Positions 33,215-43,237 of a stretch of DNA of 64,000 bases are shown piece by piece. The first letter of the stretch is position 1; every line of letters begins with the position of its first letter. This DNA is from Priestia megaterium (lineage in GTDB: Bacteria; Bacillota; Bacilli; Bacillales; Bacillaceae_H): positions 1,083,501-1,147,500 of the forward strand of contig NZ_CP023317.1 in the NCBI RefSeq assembly GCF_009497655.1. The letters run 5' to 3'. A program made the position numbers and the translations under genes. Below the pieces are notes generated by a model. It did not search any database and had not been told where the DNA came from. It worked only from the letters and a program-made list of their open reading frames with translations.

Positions 33215-34387
33215 ATGAAGAGAGTAATTTGTTGTTTCCTATATTTGTTTGTTTTTACTTTACCGTGGGAAGATATGTTTGTCGTTAGTAGCTTAGGCGC
33301 AATAAGTAAAATATCCGGGTTTTTATTTTTTATCATGTCATTTGTATATATTGTAAATAGAGGATATATCTACAAAGTTAATGGTTATACAATACTTATA
33401 TCTTTATTTGTTTTATGGGCAACTTTTAGTTTTTTTTGGAGTCAAAATCAAACAAATTCTAATATTTTAATATTCACAGTAATCCAATTGTTTTTTATGT
33501 TTCTATTAATGAGCCAAATTGTTAACGAGGAAATTTTATTATTGAGGGTGTTTCAGAGTTTTGTTTTAGGAGGATGGGTTTCAAGTATTGGGGTTATATA
33601 TAATTTTCTTTTAAATTCAAATACTTTTAATGGACGTTTTTCAGCAGGAAGCTTTGATCCTAATGAATTAGGTATAATTCTAGTACTAAGCATAACCATG
33701 GCATGGTATTTAAATTTAAAACTTAAAAAAAGATTTTGGACTTTAATAAATTATTTTTACATATTTTTAGGAACCTTTGCTGTAGCCCTCACAGCTTCGC
33801 GAACAGCATTTCTTGCTTTAATAGTTTGCTATTCATACATTCTTTTTTTAGGAAATAAAAACAAAGTCAGTAATAAGTTCAGTATATTATTAAAAGTTAT
33901 TTCAGTATCACTAATAATATATAATATTTATACAATTATACCTGATTCTGCCACAGAAAGGCTATTGACGACTTCATCTGACATTAAGACAGGAAATTTT
34001 AACTCAAGGCAAAATGCTTGGGAAGGTGGAATGCAAATTTTTCGTGATCATCCAATTCTAGGGGTCGGGATTGGAGCATTTAGAACTACGGCTAATATCA
34101 AATATGGTATAGATATGGTTGCTCATAATATTTATGTATCTGTTTTAGGGGAAACTGGAATGATAGGGCTTGTCTTGTTATTGAGTATACTACTTATATT
34201 AGTAAGAGGTGTTATGCGGTTGAATTATAGTGACAAGAAATTCCTTTTAACTATGTTAATGATTTGGTTTTTAGCTTCTCTTACTCTAAGTTGGGAGTAT
34301 AGTAAAATGACATGGTTGATATTAACTTTTGTGAATATATATTACAAATTATTTAATGATAAAACCAAAAGTATCTATAGTCTATAG
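33215..34387 (+). CDS. O-antigen ligase/polymerase (Wzy-type), cluster B
   Basis: This 390-residue membrane protein has about 10-12 hydrophobic segments. The extracellular-loop signature includes FDPNELGIIL, NSRQNAWEGGMQIF, HPILGVGIGAFRTT and AHNIYVSVLGETGMIGL, all standard for Wzy/WaaL proteins. It is expected to polymerise the cluster B repeat unit. TAAGGAG precedes the ATG. Confidence 0.88.
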   Translation: MKRVICCFLYLFVFTLPWEDMFVVSSLGAISKISGFLFFIMSFVYIVNRGYIYKVNGYTILISLFVLWATFSFFWSQNQTNSNILIFTVIQLFFMFLLMSQIVNEEILLLRVFQSFVLGGWVSSIGVIYNFLLNSNTFNGRFSAGSFDPNELGIILVLSITMAWYLNLKLKKRFWTLINYFYIFLGTFAVALTASRTAFLALIVCYSYILFLGNKNKVSNKFSILLKVISVSLIIYNIYTIIPDSATERLLTTSSDIKTGNFNSRQNAWEGGMQIFRDHPILGVGIGAFRTTANIKYGIDMVAHNIYVSVLGETGMIGLVLLLSILLILVRGVMRLNYSDKKFLLTMLMIWFLASLTLSWEYSKMTWLILTFVNIYYKLFNDKTKSIYSL

Positions 34388-34421
34388 TGAACGAAATAAA
34401 TAAATTAATAAAGAGTTTAGG

Positions 34422-35561
34422 ATGGTTGACAAGAATATGAAAAGAAAAAAATCTATAATGCATATTATAAATAGTTTTTCTTTGGCTGGTGCGGAAAAAT
34501 TAGTTTTTGATATAGCTAAAAATATAAATATAGAAGAGTACGAAATATTTATATGTGCTATTGGTTCGTCTACAAACAAATTGATTGAAGAAAAGATAAA
34601 GGAAGAATTGCTAGCTATAGGTGTTACAACTTTTTGTTTAGAAAAAAAGCCTGAGAGCGGTAGGATCGTAACCCTAAGTAAGCTAGTTAAAATAATTAAA
34701 CAAAATAATATAGATATAGTCCACACTCATTGTCCTTCTCCTGATATGTATGGGCGTATTGCAGCTAAGGTTTCTGGCGTAAAAAAAATATATACAACCA
34801 TTCATAATACCGCTGGATATTATCCGTTAATGGAGAAAACAATTGGGAAGTTCACAAACGTATATATTGCTATTTCAGAACAAGTGAAAAATTATATGAT
34901 TGAGAATTTAAATATTAGTAGCCATAAGATAGTGGTAGTGAAAAACGGAATAGATATTCAAAAATATACACAAATTCAGATTGATGTAGACTATTATAAA
35001 AAGAATTTAGGTATACTACCTCAAGATGTGGTAATCACGACCATAGGTAGGGTTACAGAACAAAAGGGACATAAATATCTTATAAAGGCTATAAAAAAAG
35101 TTAAGGAAAGATATACGGATATTAAAGTTTTAGTAGTAGGTGATAAAGGTTTAGATAAAAATCTTTATGAAGAATTACAGCACATGGTTTTAAAAGATAA
35201 TTTAGAAAACAATATTCTATTTTTAGGAAATAGACAAGACATTGCAGAAATATTAAAAGTGTCAGACATGTTTGTGTTTCCTTCTATACATGAAGGTTTT
35301 GCATTGGTTACTTTAGAAGCGATGGCTTCTGCCACTCCAATCATCGCAACAGATGTAGGGAGTATTAGGGAAATAGTTGTGCCAGATAAAAACGGACTAA
35401 TTGTACCGCCAAAAGACGCTCAAGCTCTTGCAGAGAAAATTATTTTTCTAATGGAGAATGTCGATTTGTCAAAATCTATAGCTACAAATGGTAAGAATGA
35501 TGTTACTGAACAATTTTCTATTTATCAAACCACCAAAAAGTTAGAAGAGTTGTATATTTGA
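34422..35561 (+). CDS. Family 4 glycosyltransferase, cluster B
   Basis: A 379-residue GT-B enzyme: MHIINSFSLAGAEKLVFDIA at the start, VVKNGIDIQKYT mid-protein, and FPSIHEGFALVTLEAMASATPIIATD for donor binding. An ATG five codons in is an alternative start. It sits between the polymerase and another GT4 in an unbroken rightward run. Confidence 0.9.
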   Translation: MVDKNMKRKKSIMHIINSFSLAGAEKLVFDIAKNINIEEYEIFICAIGSSTNKLIEEKIKEELLAIGVTTFCLEKKPESGRIVTLSKLVKIIKQNNIDIVHTHCPSPDMYGRIAAKVSGVKKIYTTIHNTAGYYPLMEKTIGKFTNVYIAISEQVKNYMIENLNISSHKIVVVKNGIDIQKYTQIQIDVDYYKKNLGILPQDVVITTIGRVTEQKGHKYLIKAIKKVKERYTDIKVLVVGDKGLDKNLYEELQHMVLKDNLENNILFLGNRQDIAEILKVSDMFVFPSIHEGFALVTLEAMASATPIIATDVGSIREIVVPDKNGLIVPPKDAQALAEKIIFLMENVDLSKSIATNGKNDVTEQFSIYQTTKKLEELYI

Positions 35562-35589
35562 TATTTTTATGAAGGAGACAAGAGCTTTA

Positions 35590-36654
35590 ATGAAAAAGAA
35601 GGTAATGCTTGTAGGACCTAACCGTAATATTGTGGGTGGTGTAGCTACTCATATAAATATATTAACAGAGGCTCTTGAAAAAGTAGGAATTAATACAGAT
35701 ATATATGAACTTAAAGATTATTCTAATAAAAACAAATTAGTAAAAAAACTAAGTGATATTATGAAAATTCTAAAGATTAGAAAATCTAGTTCTAATGGGT
35801 ATCTAGCAGTTCATCTAAACCCTTCTATCTACTATGGTTCTTTTTTAAAATTAATTTTGACACTGTTTTTTTTGAAACATAATAATATTGTTGTTCAGTT
35901 TCATGGAGGTTCTTTCGATAATTTGAGTAAGTTAAATAATAGTTTACTAAAAACAGGCGTGGTTAGAATTCTTAAGAAAGCTAAATGTTTTCTGTTTTTA
36001 AGTACGGATCAAAAAGAAGCATTCTTAAGTAAGTTCCCTGATTTAGAAGATTTTTCATTTATTGTACCTAATTTTATAAACACAGAAACTAATTTTATTC
36101 AAAAAGATAATAAAAAACTTTCAATCCTTTTTTTAGCCAGATTGGTTGAGGAAAAAGGGGTATTGGATTTAATAAATGCAACCACAAAAATTGATGAAGC
36201 AGACATAGAAGTTAAAATAATTGGAGAGGGAGAGTGTAAAGAAAAAATATTGTGTTTAATAAAAGAGAATCAACTAGAATCAAAAATAAAATTTTTAGGT
36301 GCGAAATTTGGAAAAGAAAAAGAAAAGCATCTTCAAGAAGCTGATATATACATATTACCTTCGAATTGGAAGGAAGGTATTCCTTATACTGTTTTAGAAG
36401 CTATGAAATACAGAGCAATGGTTCTTTGTACACCCCAAGGGGGATTAAAAGATATCATAATTGATGGATATAATGGTATATTTATTGAAAAAGACGCTGA
36501 AAGTATTGCTCGAACAGTAAAAAAATTAATAAGTAATAAACCATTAATTAATACAATTAATGAAAATGCATACCAGTATCTAGAAAAAAACTTGTCGATA
36601 AATAAAGCTGGAATTACTTTTAAAAATATTTATTTAAGAGAAACTCAATACTAA
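35590..36654 (+). CDS. Family 4 glycosyltransferase, cluster B
   Basis: The 354-residue enzyme begins MKKKVMLVGPNRNIVGGVATH. AAGGAG at 35572-35577 precedes the ATG at 35590 by 12 bases; the ATG at 35569 overlaps that site and is less likely. SILFLARLVEEKGVLDLINA and LPSNWKEGIPYTVLEAMKYRAMVL mark the C-terminal donor domain. Strongly A+T-rich. Confidence 0.87.
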   Translation: MKKKVMLVGPNRNIVGGVATHINILTEALEKVGINTDIYELKDYSNKNKLVKKLSDIMKILKIRKSSSNGYLAVHLNPSIYYGSFLKLILTLFFLKHNNIVVQFHGGSFDNLSKLNNSLLKTGVVRILKKAKCFLFLSTDQKEAFLSKFPDLEDFSFIVPNFINTETNFIQKDNKKLSILFLARLVEEKGVLDLINATTKIDEADIEVKIIGEGECKEKILCLIKENQLESKIKFLGAKFGKEKEKHLQEADIYILPSNWKEGIPYTVLEAMKYRAMVLCTPQGGLKDIIIDGYNGIFIEKDAESIARTVKKLISNKPLINTINENAYQYLEKNLSINKAGITFKNIYLRETQY

Positions 36655-36678
36655 TTATATATTTAGGTAGGTCAGCAA

Positions 36679-37119
36679 ATGAATGTTTATAAACTATATA
36701 AATTGTCCAGACAGTTTCAAGATTTTAAAATTCCAGTATTGCCAAAATTGGTGACTTATAGCATAAGATTATTTTTTGGATGTTTTGTTCCTTACAGCGC
36801 AAAAATAGGAGAAGGAACGAAGTTGGGATATGGAGGAATAGGAATAGTAATTCATAGTAGAGCCGTTATAGGAAAAAACTGCATTATAAATTCTGGAGTA
36901 ACTATAGGGGGGACTACTAAAAAAAGAGATGTTCCGATTTTGGGAGATAATGTATATGTTGGTTCAGGCGCAAAAATATTGGGTCCGGTGGTAGTGGGAG
37001 ACAATGTTGTTATTGGAGCAAATGCAGTAGTAACTAAGAGTGTACCTGATAATTGTATGGTAGCTGGTATTCCTGCAAAGATAATTAAAAAAAATATAAA
37101 TATTAATAACTATTTGTAA
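36679..37119 (+). CDS. Serine-acetyltransferase-like hexapeptide acyltransferase
   Basis: This 146-residue left-handed beta-helix protein has hexapeptide repeats from residue 45 (IGEGTKLGYGGIGIVIHSRAVIGKNCIINSGVTIGG) ending NCMVAGIPAKIIKKN. Close in pattern to the CysE-like acetyltransferases found in capsule loci, and probably O-acetylates a cluster B sugar. After it there is a 223-base A+T-rich gap to the lyase gene in which I see no element. Confidence 0.87.
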   Translation: MNVYKLYKLSRQFQDFKIPVLPKLVTYSIRLFFGCFVPYSAKIGEGTKLGYGGIGIVIHSRAVIGKNCIINSGVTIGGTTKKRDVPILGDNVYVGSGAKILGPVVVGDNVVIGANAVVTKSVPDNCMVAGIPAKIIKKNININNYL

Positions 37120-37342
37120 CATTATCTAAACTTCGTTAACTTAGTTATTAATTATCTGTTTTAAAGTCAGAATAATAAACTAAGTTAGTATAAAATAAAT
37201 AAACATATTTTTTATTATTTGTTTTATATAATGTTCCCTTATATTTGTTTTACCAGAGGTTATTTTCATTTTGAAATATAATTTTTTATATAACATCTAA
37301 TTACCTTTTTAAGGTAGTTTACTTTAGAAAGGACATAAATTT

Positions 37343-39457
37343 ATGTATAAAAAAGTTAAAATTTTGACTAACATGGGATTTAGATGGAGTGGTTTTAGGT
37401 TAAAATACGAGCTAGAGAAAAAGTTAGGATTAATCGAAAAAAAATTCAAACCGATTGAACCATCTAATAAGGATTTAATTGCTAACATTGAATTAGATAT
37501 TACTAATATTTTAGATAACTGTAAACAATATATCGAATCTAATTCGAATAAGTTTTTCTTTAATTCTGGGAGCTTATTCTCATGGGGCAAGGACTTCTTT
37601 AATAAGGAAACTAGTAAGGAGATAGTAAATATAGCAAATAATATATGTAATAATAAATTTCCGTATTTTAACAAATCTATCGCTGAGTTTCAAACAATAG
37701 GATGGAACGTTAATCCTTTTTCGGGAAAGAAAGCTCCTTTAGATAAACATTGGATAAAAATATCTGATTTAGGCGCTGATTTTGGAGACATCAAATTTAT
37801 TTGGGAACTATCACGTTTCTCATTTGTTTATTCTTTAGTGCGAGCATATAGAATAACCTCAAATGAGAAATATGTCGTTAAGTTTTGGGCGCTTTTTGAG
37901 AGCTGGGTAGAAAATAACCCCTTAGAAATAGGTGTTAACTACAAATGCGGACAAGAAATGTCATTTAGAATAATGGCCTGGATTTTTGGGTTATATTCTT
38001 TTTTGGATCATAAGGAATCTACAAATCAAAGGATTACTACTTTAGTAAAATTTATTTATTATCATACTAATCATGTCGACAAACATTTTGAATTCGCTCT
38101 AAAATCTGTAAAAAATAATCATGCTATATCAGAAGCAGCTGGTATGTACACGGTAGGTACGGTATTACCTTTTTTTAACAAATCTAAAAAATGGAGAGAG
38201 AAAGGCAAAAAATATTTAGAGAAAGAAGGGTTGCGCCAAATTTATGAAGATGGTTCATACCTTCAACATTCTATGAATTATCAACGACTTGTAATCCAAA
38301 ATTATACATGGGTTTTACAATTGGCTAAGTTAAATGGCGATAGTTTTTCAGAAGAGTTAATTACTAGATTAAAAAAATGTGTGAAATTTTTATATAACAA
38401 TCAAGATAAAAAAAACGGTTATTTACCTAACTATGGTATGAACGATGGCGCATTAATTCATCCATTATCAAGCAATGATTATTTAGATTATCGCCCCCAA
38501 TTAAACGCAGCTTGGCATGTTCTAACTAGAAGAAGGCTTTATCAGAGTGGTCTTCATGATGAAAATTTGCTATGGATTTGTGGAGAAGAAGCATTAAATA
38601 GTCCTGTAGAAGATTGTTATAGAAAATCTCAAGATTACCCTGTAGGTGGTTATTATACTATTCAAGGCGAAGGCAGCTTCGGACTAGTAAGGTGTGGTAC
38701 TTATAAAGATCGTCCTAATCAAGCGGACATGCTTCATCTTGATTTATGGAGCAATGGTGAAAACATTTTAACTGATGCGGGCACGTTTTCATATAATACA
38801 GATGAAGAATGGTTGAAGTATTTCAATGGTACATCTTCTCACAACACCATAATGATAAATAATAAAGATCAAATGGAAAAGGCTTCACGCTTTATGTGGC
38901 TAAATTGGACAAAATCTAAATTAATATCATTCAATCAATATGAAGATGGAATGATGATCTTCGAAGGTGAGCATTATGGTTACAAACCTTTAACTCATAG
39001 AAGAGGAGTTATTCATTACGAAGGTCAATGGGTGATTATTGATGATGTGTTTGGTGACTTTTCTCATGAAAAACAATCCTTCTCCTTGAGCTGGTTATTT
39101 GGAGTCAGAGAGGTAGCAAAAGTTGAAGCAAACGAGTGGGTTTTAGAAACCAATACAGAAAAATGGAATCTAAGTATTATTGAAAGTCCCAGCTATAAGG
39201 ATAAATTATACAAAGGCAGCATTGAACCTACTAAAGGGTGGCGTTCACTTTACTATGGGGAAAAAGAGCCCGTTTCGCAATTAAACATAAATATGAAAGA
39301 GAATAAAAAAATAAGAATCATTACAGTTCTTTCAAAAGATAATGACTTAGTCAAATATGATTCAAAATCTAAAAGTTTGAAAGTTCATAATAAAAGTATC
39401 GTTTTAAGAGAAATAGGTCTTGATTCAATGTTCAGAGGTGTAGAGAATTCATTATGA
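37343..39457 (+). CDS. Heparinase II/III-type polysaccharide lyase
   Basis: This 704-residue protein has an N-terminal alpha-toroid (to about 380), with the likely catalytic residues in KNNHAISEAAG and EDGSYLQHSMNYQR. A C-terminal beta-sandwich domain carries ADMLHLDLWSNGENILTDAG and YFNGTSSHNTIMI. Such lyases cleave uronic-acid polymers by elimination. The same operon has WecC, which makes a uronic acid (ManNAcA), so this lyase probably trims or releases the home-made polymer. No signal peptide is seen. The stop overlaps the next start as ATGA. Confidence 0.9.
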   Translation: MYKKVKILTNMGFRWSGFRLKYELEKKLGLIEKKFKPIEPSNKDLIANIELDITNILDNCKQYIESNSNKFFFNSGSLFSWGKDFFNKETSKEIVNIANNICNNKFPYFNKSIAEFQTIGWNVNPFSGKKAPLDKHWIKISDLGADFGDIKFIWELSRFSFVYSLVRAYRITSNEKYVVKFWALFESWVENNPLEIGVNYKCGQEMSFRIMAWIFGLYSFLDHKESTNQRITTLVKFIYYHTNHVDKHFEFALKSVKNNHAISEAAGMYTVGTVLPFFNKSKKWREKGKKYLEKEGLRQIYEDGSYLQHSMNYQRLVIQNYTWVLQLAKLNGDSFSEELITRLKKCVKFLYNNQDKKNGYLPNYGMNDGALIHPLSSNDYLDYRPQLNAAWHVLTRRRLYQSGLHDENLLWICGEEALNSPVEDCYRKSQDYPVGGYYTIQGEGSFGLVRCGTYKDRPNQADMLHLDLWSNGENILTDAGTFSYNTDEEWLKYFNGTSSHNTIMINNKDQMEKASRFMWLNWTKSKLISFNQYEDGMMIFEGEHYGYKPLTHRRGVIHYEGQWVIIDDVFGDFSHEKQSFSLSWLFGVREVAKVEANEWVLETNTEKWNLSIIESPSYKDKLYKGSIEPTKGWRSLYYGEKEPVSQLNINMKENKKIRIITVLSKDNDLVKYDSKSKSLKVHNKSIVLREIGLDSMFRGVENSL

Positions 39458-40683
39458 AAATATTACTTTTACATCAATATTTTTTAGGGGAAAATGATCC
39501 AGGAGGTTCACGTTTTAATCAATTCGTTAAATACTGGGAAGAGCAAGGCCATGAGATAACGGTAATAGCGGGCACAGTTCATTACATTACAGGTAAAAAA
39601 GAAGATAAGTATAAAGGGAAATGGATTACAAAGGAGAAGTACTCTGATAACGTGACAGTTTATCGGACCTATGTTTCAGAAGCCTACAACAAGTCCTTTT
39701 TAGGGCGTTTGTGGGCTTATTTTTCTTTCACCTTCTCTTCTTTATCAGCCGTCTTGTTTAAAGTGAAAAAGCATGATGTGCTAATCGTAACTTCTCCACC
39801 TTTATTTGTAGGTATTACCGGAATATTGGCTAAGTTGTTAAAACGAATTCCTACTGTTTTCGAAGTGCGAGATTTATGGCCAGAATCTGCCATAGATACT
39901 GGGGTTCTAACAAATAAGTTTTTAATAAAATCAGCTTATCTAGTTGAAAAATTGTCTTATAAATTTGCGACTAAGATTAATGTCTTGACACCAGCTTTTA
40001 AGCAAACATTAATGGAGAAGAAGGGAATAGCTAAAGAGAAGATTATATTTGTTCCGAATGGAGCTGATACCGATATTTTTCAACCTGGCCCTAAAGATAA
40101 CTGGGTGCGTGAAAAATATAACCTAAAAGATAAATTTGTTGTGACGTATATGGGAGCCCATGGGGTGGCGAATCATTTAGATTCTATTCTAGACGTTGCA
40201 AAAGAATGTAAAGAATACAAAGATATTATCTTTTTACTAATTGGTGATGGAATGGAGAAAGAAAGGTTAAAAGAAAAAGCTAAGCATGAATCTTTAAACA
40301 ATATTCTTTTTATTGATTCACAGCCTAAACATACAATTCCAGATTTTTGTAATGCTTCTGACGTTTGCACAGCAGTATTAAAGAAAATCGATACGTTTAA
40401 AACGGTTTACCCAAATAAAGTATTTGATTACATGTCGTGTGCTAAGCCCATACTTCTAGGAATTGATGGAGTAGCTCGGGAGCTTGTAGAAAACAGTCAA
40501 AGTGGATTTTACGTAGACCCAGAAAATGCACAAGAATTTAAAGAACAAATTTTAGAGTTATATAATGATCCAGAGTTAGCTCATACTTTAGGAGAAAATG
40601 GGTTTCAGTTTGTCAAAGAATCCTTTAGCAGAGAAAGCCTTGCTGAAAAATACGTAAATGAGCTAGAAAAAATCAGAAAGTAG
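39454..40683 (+). CDS. Family 4 glycosyltransferase (WbuB-like), cluster B
   Basis: A 409-residue GT-B enzyme: KILLLHQYFLGENDPGGSRFN, then VTSPPLFVGITGILAKLLKRIPTV, FEVRDLWPESAIDTG, FVPNGADTDIF, and FKTVYPNKVFDYMSCAKPIL. This pattern is that of WbuB-like amino-sugar transferases. It is followed eight bases later by wecC and could use a 2-acetamido sugar made by the cluster. Confidence 0.9.
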   Translation: MKILLLHQYFLGENDPGGSRFNQFVKYWEEQGHEITVIAGTVHYITGKKEDKYKGKWITKEKYSDNVTVYRTYVSEAYNKSFLGRLWAYFSFTFSSLSAVLFKVKKHDVLIVTSPPLFVGITGILAKLLKRIPTVFEVRDLWPESAIDTGVLTNKFLIKSAYLVEKLSYKFATKINVLTPAFKQTLMEKKGIAKEKIIFVPNGADTDIFQPGPKDNWVREKYNLKDKFVVTYMGAHGVANHLDSILDVAKECKEYKDIIFLLIGDGMEKERLKEKAKHESLNNILFIDSQPKHTIPDFCNASDVCTAVLKKIDTFKTVYPNKVFDYMSCAKPILLGIDGVARELVENSQSGFYVDPENAQEFKEQILELYNDPELAHTLGENGFQFVKESFSRESLAEKYVNELEKIRK

Positions 40684-40691
40684 GAAGCCAT

Positions 40692-41978
40692 ATGAATAAA
40701 AATTTATGTGTAGTAGGTTTAGGGTATATTGGATTACCTACAGCTGCAATGTTTGCTAAATCAAACTGGAATGTTGTTGGGGTAGATGTAAATCCAGTAG
40801 CGGTAGAGAAATTAAATCGAGGTGAAATTCATATTGAAGAAGTAGGTCTAGGAGAGCTAGTGAAAGAAGTAGTGAAAGAAGAGAATCTAGGAGCTCAATT
40901 AGAGCCAACTTATGCAGATTGTTTCATTATTGCTGTGCCTACACCTCATAATGAAGATCATACCGCTAATTTAGATTATGTTATTGAAGCAACTAAATCG
41001 ATTTTACCATATCTAAAAGAAGGTAATACTGTAATCGTAGAATCCACAATTCCCCCTCGTACTATCAATGATATAGTTGCACCAATTATAGAAGAAGAAG
41101 GATGGAATGTTGGAGAAAATCTCTTTTTAGCTCATTGTCCAGAACGTGTATTACCAGGCCGTATATTAATTGAATTGGTAGAAAATACTCGAATTGTTGG
41201 TGGGGTTAATCAGAAATCAGCAGAGCAAGCAACAGAGATATATCGTAGTTTCGTAAAAGGAGAAATTTTAATCACCAGTGCTGTGAGTGCAGAAATGTCT
41301 AAGCTTATGGAAAATACATATCGAGATGTGAATATTGCACTTGCTAATGAATTAGCTAAAGTTTCTGAAAAGCTAGGAGTAGATGCATTGGAAGTTATTC
41401 AACTTGCCAACCATCACCCTCGTGTTAATCTACACCTTCCAGGACCTGGCGTTGGCGGGCACTGTTTAGCTGTAGATCCTTATTTTATTATTGAAAAAGC
41501 ACCAGAACAAGCAGTATTAATATCAAACGCTCGAGCAATTAATAATTCGATGCCAAGCTTTGTAATTGATCAAGTGAAAAAACTCCTCCCTCAAAAAGCT
41601 TCCAAATTAGCAGTTTTGGGGCTAACTTATAAAGGGAATATTGATGATGTGCGTGAAAGTCCTGCAATGGATATCGTAAATTTACTAAGAACCGAAGGTT
41701 ACAATATTAGTGTACATGATCCGCATGTCCAACCACATCAAGTTGAATTTGAATTGAGTTCATTTGAAGATGCTATTGGGGATGCTGAATGTATTCTTAT
41801 TTTAACGGATCATCACGAATTCAAAACTTTGGATGAAACTAAAGTGGTTAAATTAATGAAATATCCTAATGTGTTAGATACCCGTAATTGTGTACAATTT
41901 TTAAATGAACAAATCAAATATTATAATTATAGTAACTTATTTGAAATTAGTAGCCAAAAAGAAGTTATAATGAAGTAG
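40692..41978 (+). CDS. wecC: UDP-N-acetyl-D-mannosamine dehydrogenase
   Basis: A 428-residue nucleotide-sugar dehydrogenase that oxidises UDP-ManNAc to UDP-ManNAcA. NAD-binding motif GLGYIGLPTAAMFA, the central STIPPRTINDI, and the catalytic Cys in PGPGVGGHCLAVDPYF are all present; WecC-type rather than UDP-glucose dehydrogenase by overall pattern. Its substrate needs an MnaA epimerase, yet the cluster copy at 28179 is broken, so an mnaA elsewhere (such as one for teichoic acid linkage) must supply it if this enzyme works. Confidence 0.9.
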   Translation: MNKNLCVVGLGYIGLPTAAMFAKSNWNVVGVDVNPVAVEKLNRGEIHIEEVGLGELVKEVVKEENLGAQLEPTYADCFIIAVPTPHNEDHTANLDYVIEATKSILPYLKEGNTVIVESTIPPRTINDIVAPIIEEEGWNVGENLFLAHCPERVLPGRILIELVENTRIVGGVNQKSAEQATEIYRSFVKGEILITSAVSAEMSKLMENTYRDVNIALANELAKVSEKLGVDALEVIQLANHHPRVNLHLPGPGVGGHCLAVDPYFIIEKAPEQAVLISNARAINNSMPSFVIDQVKKLLPQKASKLAVLGLTYKGNIDDVRESPAMDIVNLLRTEGYNISVHDPHVQPHQVEFELSSFEDAIGDAECILILTDHHEFKTLDETKVVKLMKYPNVLDTRNCVQFLNEQIKYYNYSNLFEISSQKEVIMK

Positions 41979-42590
41979 GTGAGTAAGATAAAAAGAGTAG
42001 TTGATTTTGTAGTTTCTCTTTGTGGAATTTTAACTCTATTTTCAATCATTTCCATTGTAGCTTTTCTTGTTAAAATTAAACTAGGTTCCCCAGTGCTTTT
42101 TAAACAACAGAGACCAGGAAAGGACGGGATCCCTTTCTATGTATACAAGTTTCGAACTATGAATAGCAAAAAGGATTCTATGGGTAACTTGCTTCCAGAT
42201 CATCTCAGACTAACCCCTTTTGGGCAATTCTTAAGAAAATTTAGTTTGGATGAATTACCTCAACTCTTTAATGTATTAAAAGGTGATATTAGTTTGGTAG
42301 GCCCCCGTCCCCTATTAATGGAGTATTTAGATTTATATACACCTGAACAGGCCAAGCGACATAAAGTGCGTCCTGGAATTACAGGGTGGGCTCAGGTTAA
42401 TGGACGTAATGCTATTTCTTGGGAAGAAAAGTTTAAATTAGATGTGTGGTACGTGGAGAATCAGTCATTTTGGTTAGATATGAAAATCCTTTTCTTAACG
42501 GTCAGGAAAGTATTTAAATCAGAAGGAATTAATCAAAATGGACATGTAACGATGGAAAAATTCAGAGGATCAGCCGATAAAAGTATGTAG
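41979..42590 (+). CDS. Priming sugar-phosphate transferase, PglC/EpsL type
   Basis: This 203-residue small monotopic phosphoglycosyl transferase starts at GTG directly after the wecC stop. It has one N-terminal membrane helix, then [42 protein letters not shown] with the Asp-Glu dyad, and [13 protein letters not shown]. Small size and neighbours point to UDP-diNAc-bacillosamine as donor, as for PglC. It would start the cluster B repeat unit. Confidence 0.92.
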   Translation: MSKIKRVVDFVVSLCGILTLFSIISIVAFLVKIKLGSPVLFKQQRPGKDGIPFYVYKFRTMNSKKDSMGNLLPDHLRLTPFGQFLRKFSLDELPQLFNVLKGDISLVGPRPLLMEYLDLYTPEQAKRHKVRPGITGWAQVNGRNAISWEEKFKLDVWYVENQSFWLDMKILFLTVRKVFKSEGINQNGHVTMEKFRGSADKSM

Positions 42591-42602
42591 GAGAGCTGTT
42601 GG

Positions 42603-43235
42603 ATGAAAAAGCTTTTTATTATAGGTCAGGGTGGGCATAGTAAGGTAGTTACCGATATGGTGAAAGCTCAAGGAGATTACGAGATTATCGGTTATCTAGA
42701 TGATTATTATAAAGAAATGAAAAGAGATGGAGAATTAATTTATGCTCCCATTTCCTTTTTTTCTTGTTTTAGTAAAGATGAATTAATATATTTTGTTATT
42801 GCGATAGGGAATAATATAGTGCGTAAACGTATAACGGAAACCCTTCGGTTGCCTTACTCGAAATATGCTACTATTATCCACCCTACAGCAGTCATTAGCT
42901 TATCTTCTATGATTGGAAAAGGGAGTGTAGTTATGCCTTATTCCGTTGTGAACGCTAATTCTAAGATTGGAGAACATGCTATCATAAATACTGGAGCTAT
43001 TGTTGAGCATGATAACCTAATTGGAGATTTTGTGCATCTATCACCTAATGTAACATTAACTGGTACGGTTCATATAGAAGAAGGAACTCATCTTGGAGCA
43101 GGATCCACAGTAATCCCGGGAAGGATTATAGGATCTTGGGCAACGGTTGGAGCAGGAGCAACTGTTGTATGCGATATAGGAAATGGTGATACGGTTATAG
43201 GGACTCCTGCTAAATCAATTAAAGGTCGGGATTAA
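42603..43235 (+). CDS. UDP-4-amino-sugar N-acetyltransferase, PglD/EpsM/NeuD type
   Basis: This 210-residue protein has an N-terminal Rossmann-like half (LFIIGQGGHSKVVTDMV) and a C-terminal left-handed beta-helix (IGKGSVVMPYSVVNANSKIG, INTGAIVEHDNLIG with the conserved His). It acetylates the C4 amine of the bacillosamine precursor made by the aminotransferase at 43238. GGAGAGC precedes the ATG. Two bases separate it from the aminotransferase. Confidence 0.92.
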   Translation: MKKLFIIGQGGHSKVVTDMVKAQGDYEIIGYLDDYYKEMKRDGELIYAPISFFSCFSKDELIYFVIAIGNNIVRKRITETLRLPYSKYATIIHPTAVISLSSMIGKGSVVMPYSVVNANSKIGEHAIINTGAIVEHDNLIGDFVHLSPNVTLTGTVHIEEGTHLGAGSTVIPGRIIGSWATVGAGATVVCDIGNGDTVIGTPAKSIKGRD

Positions 43236-43237
43236 AA

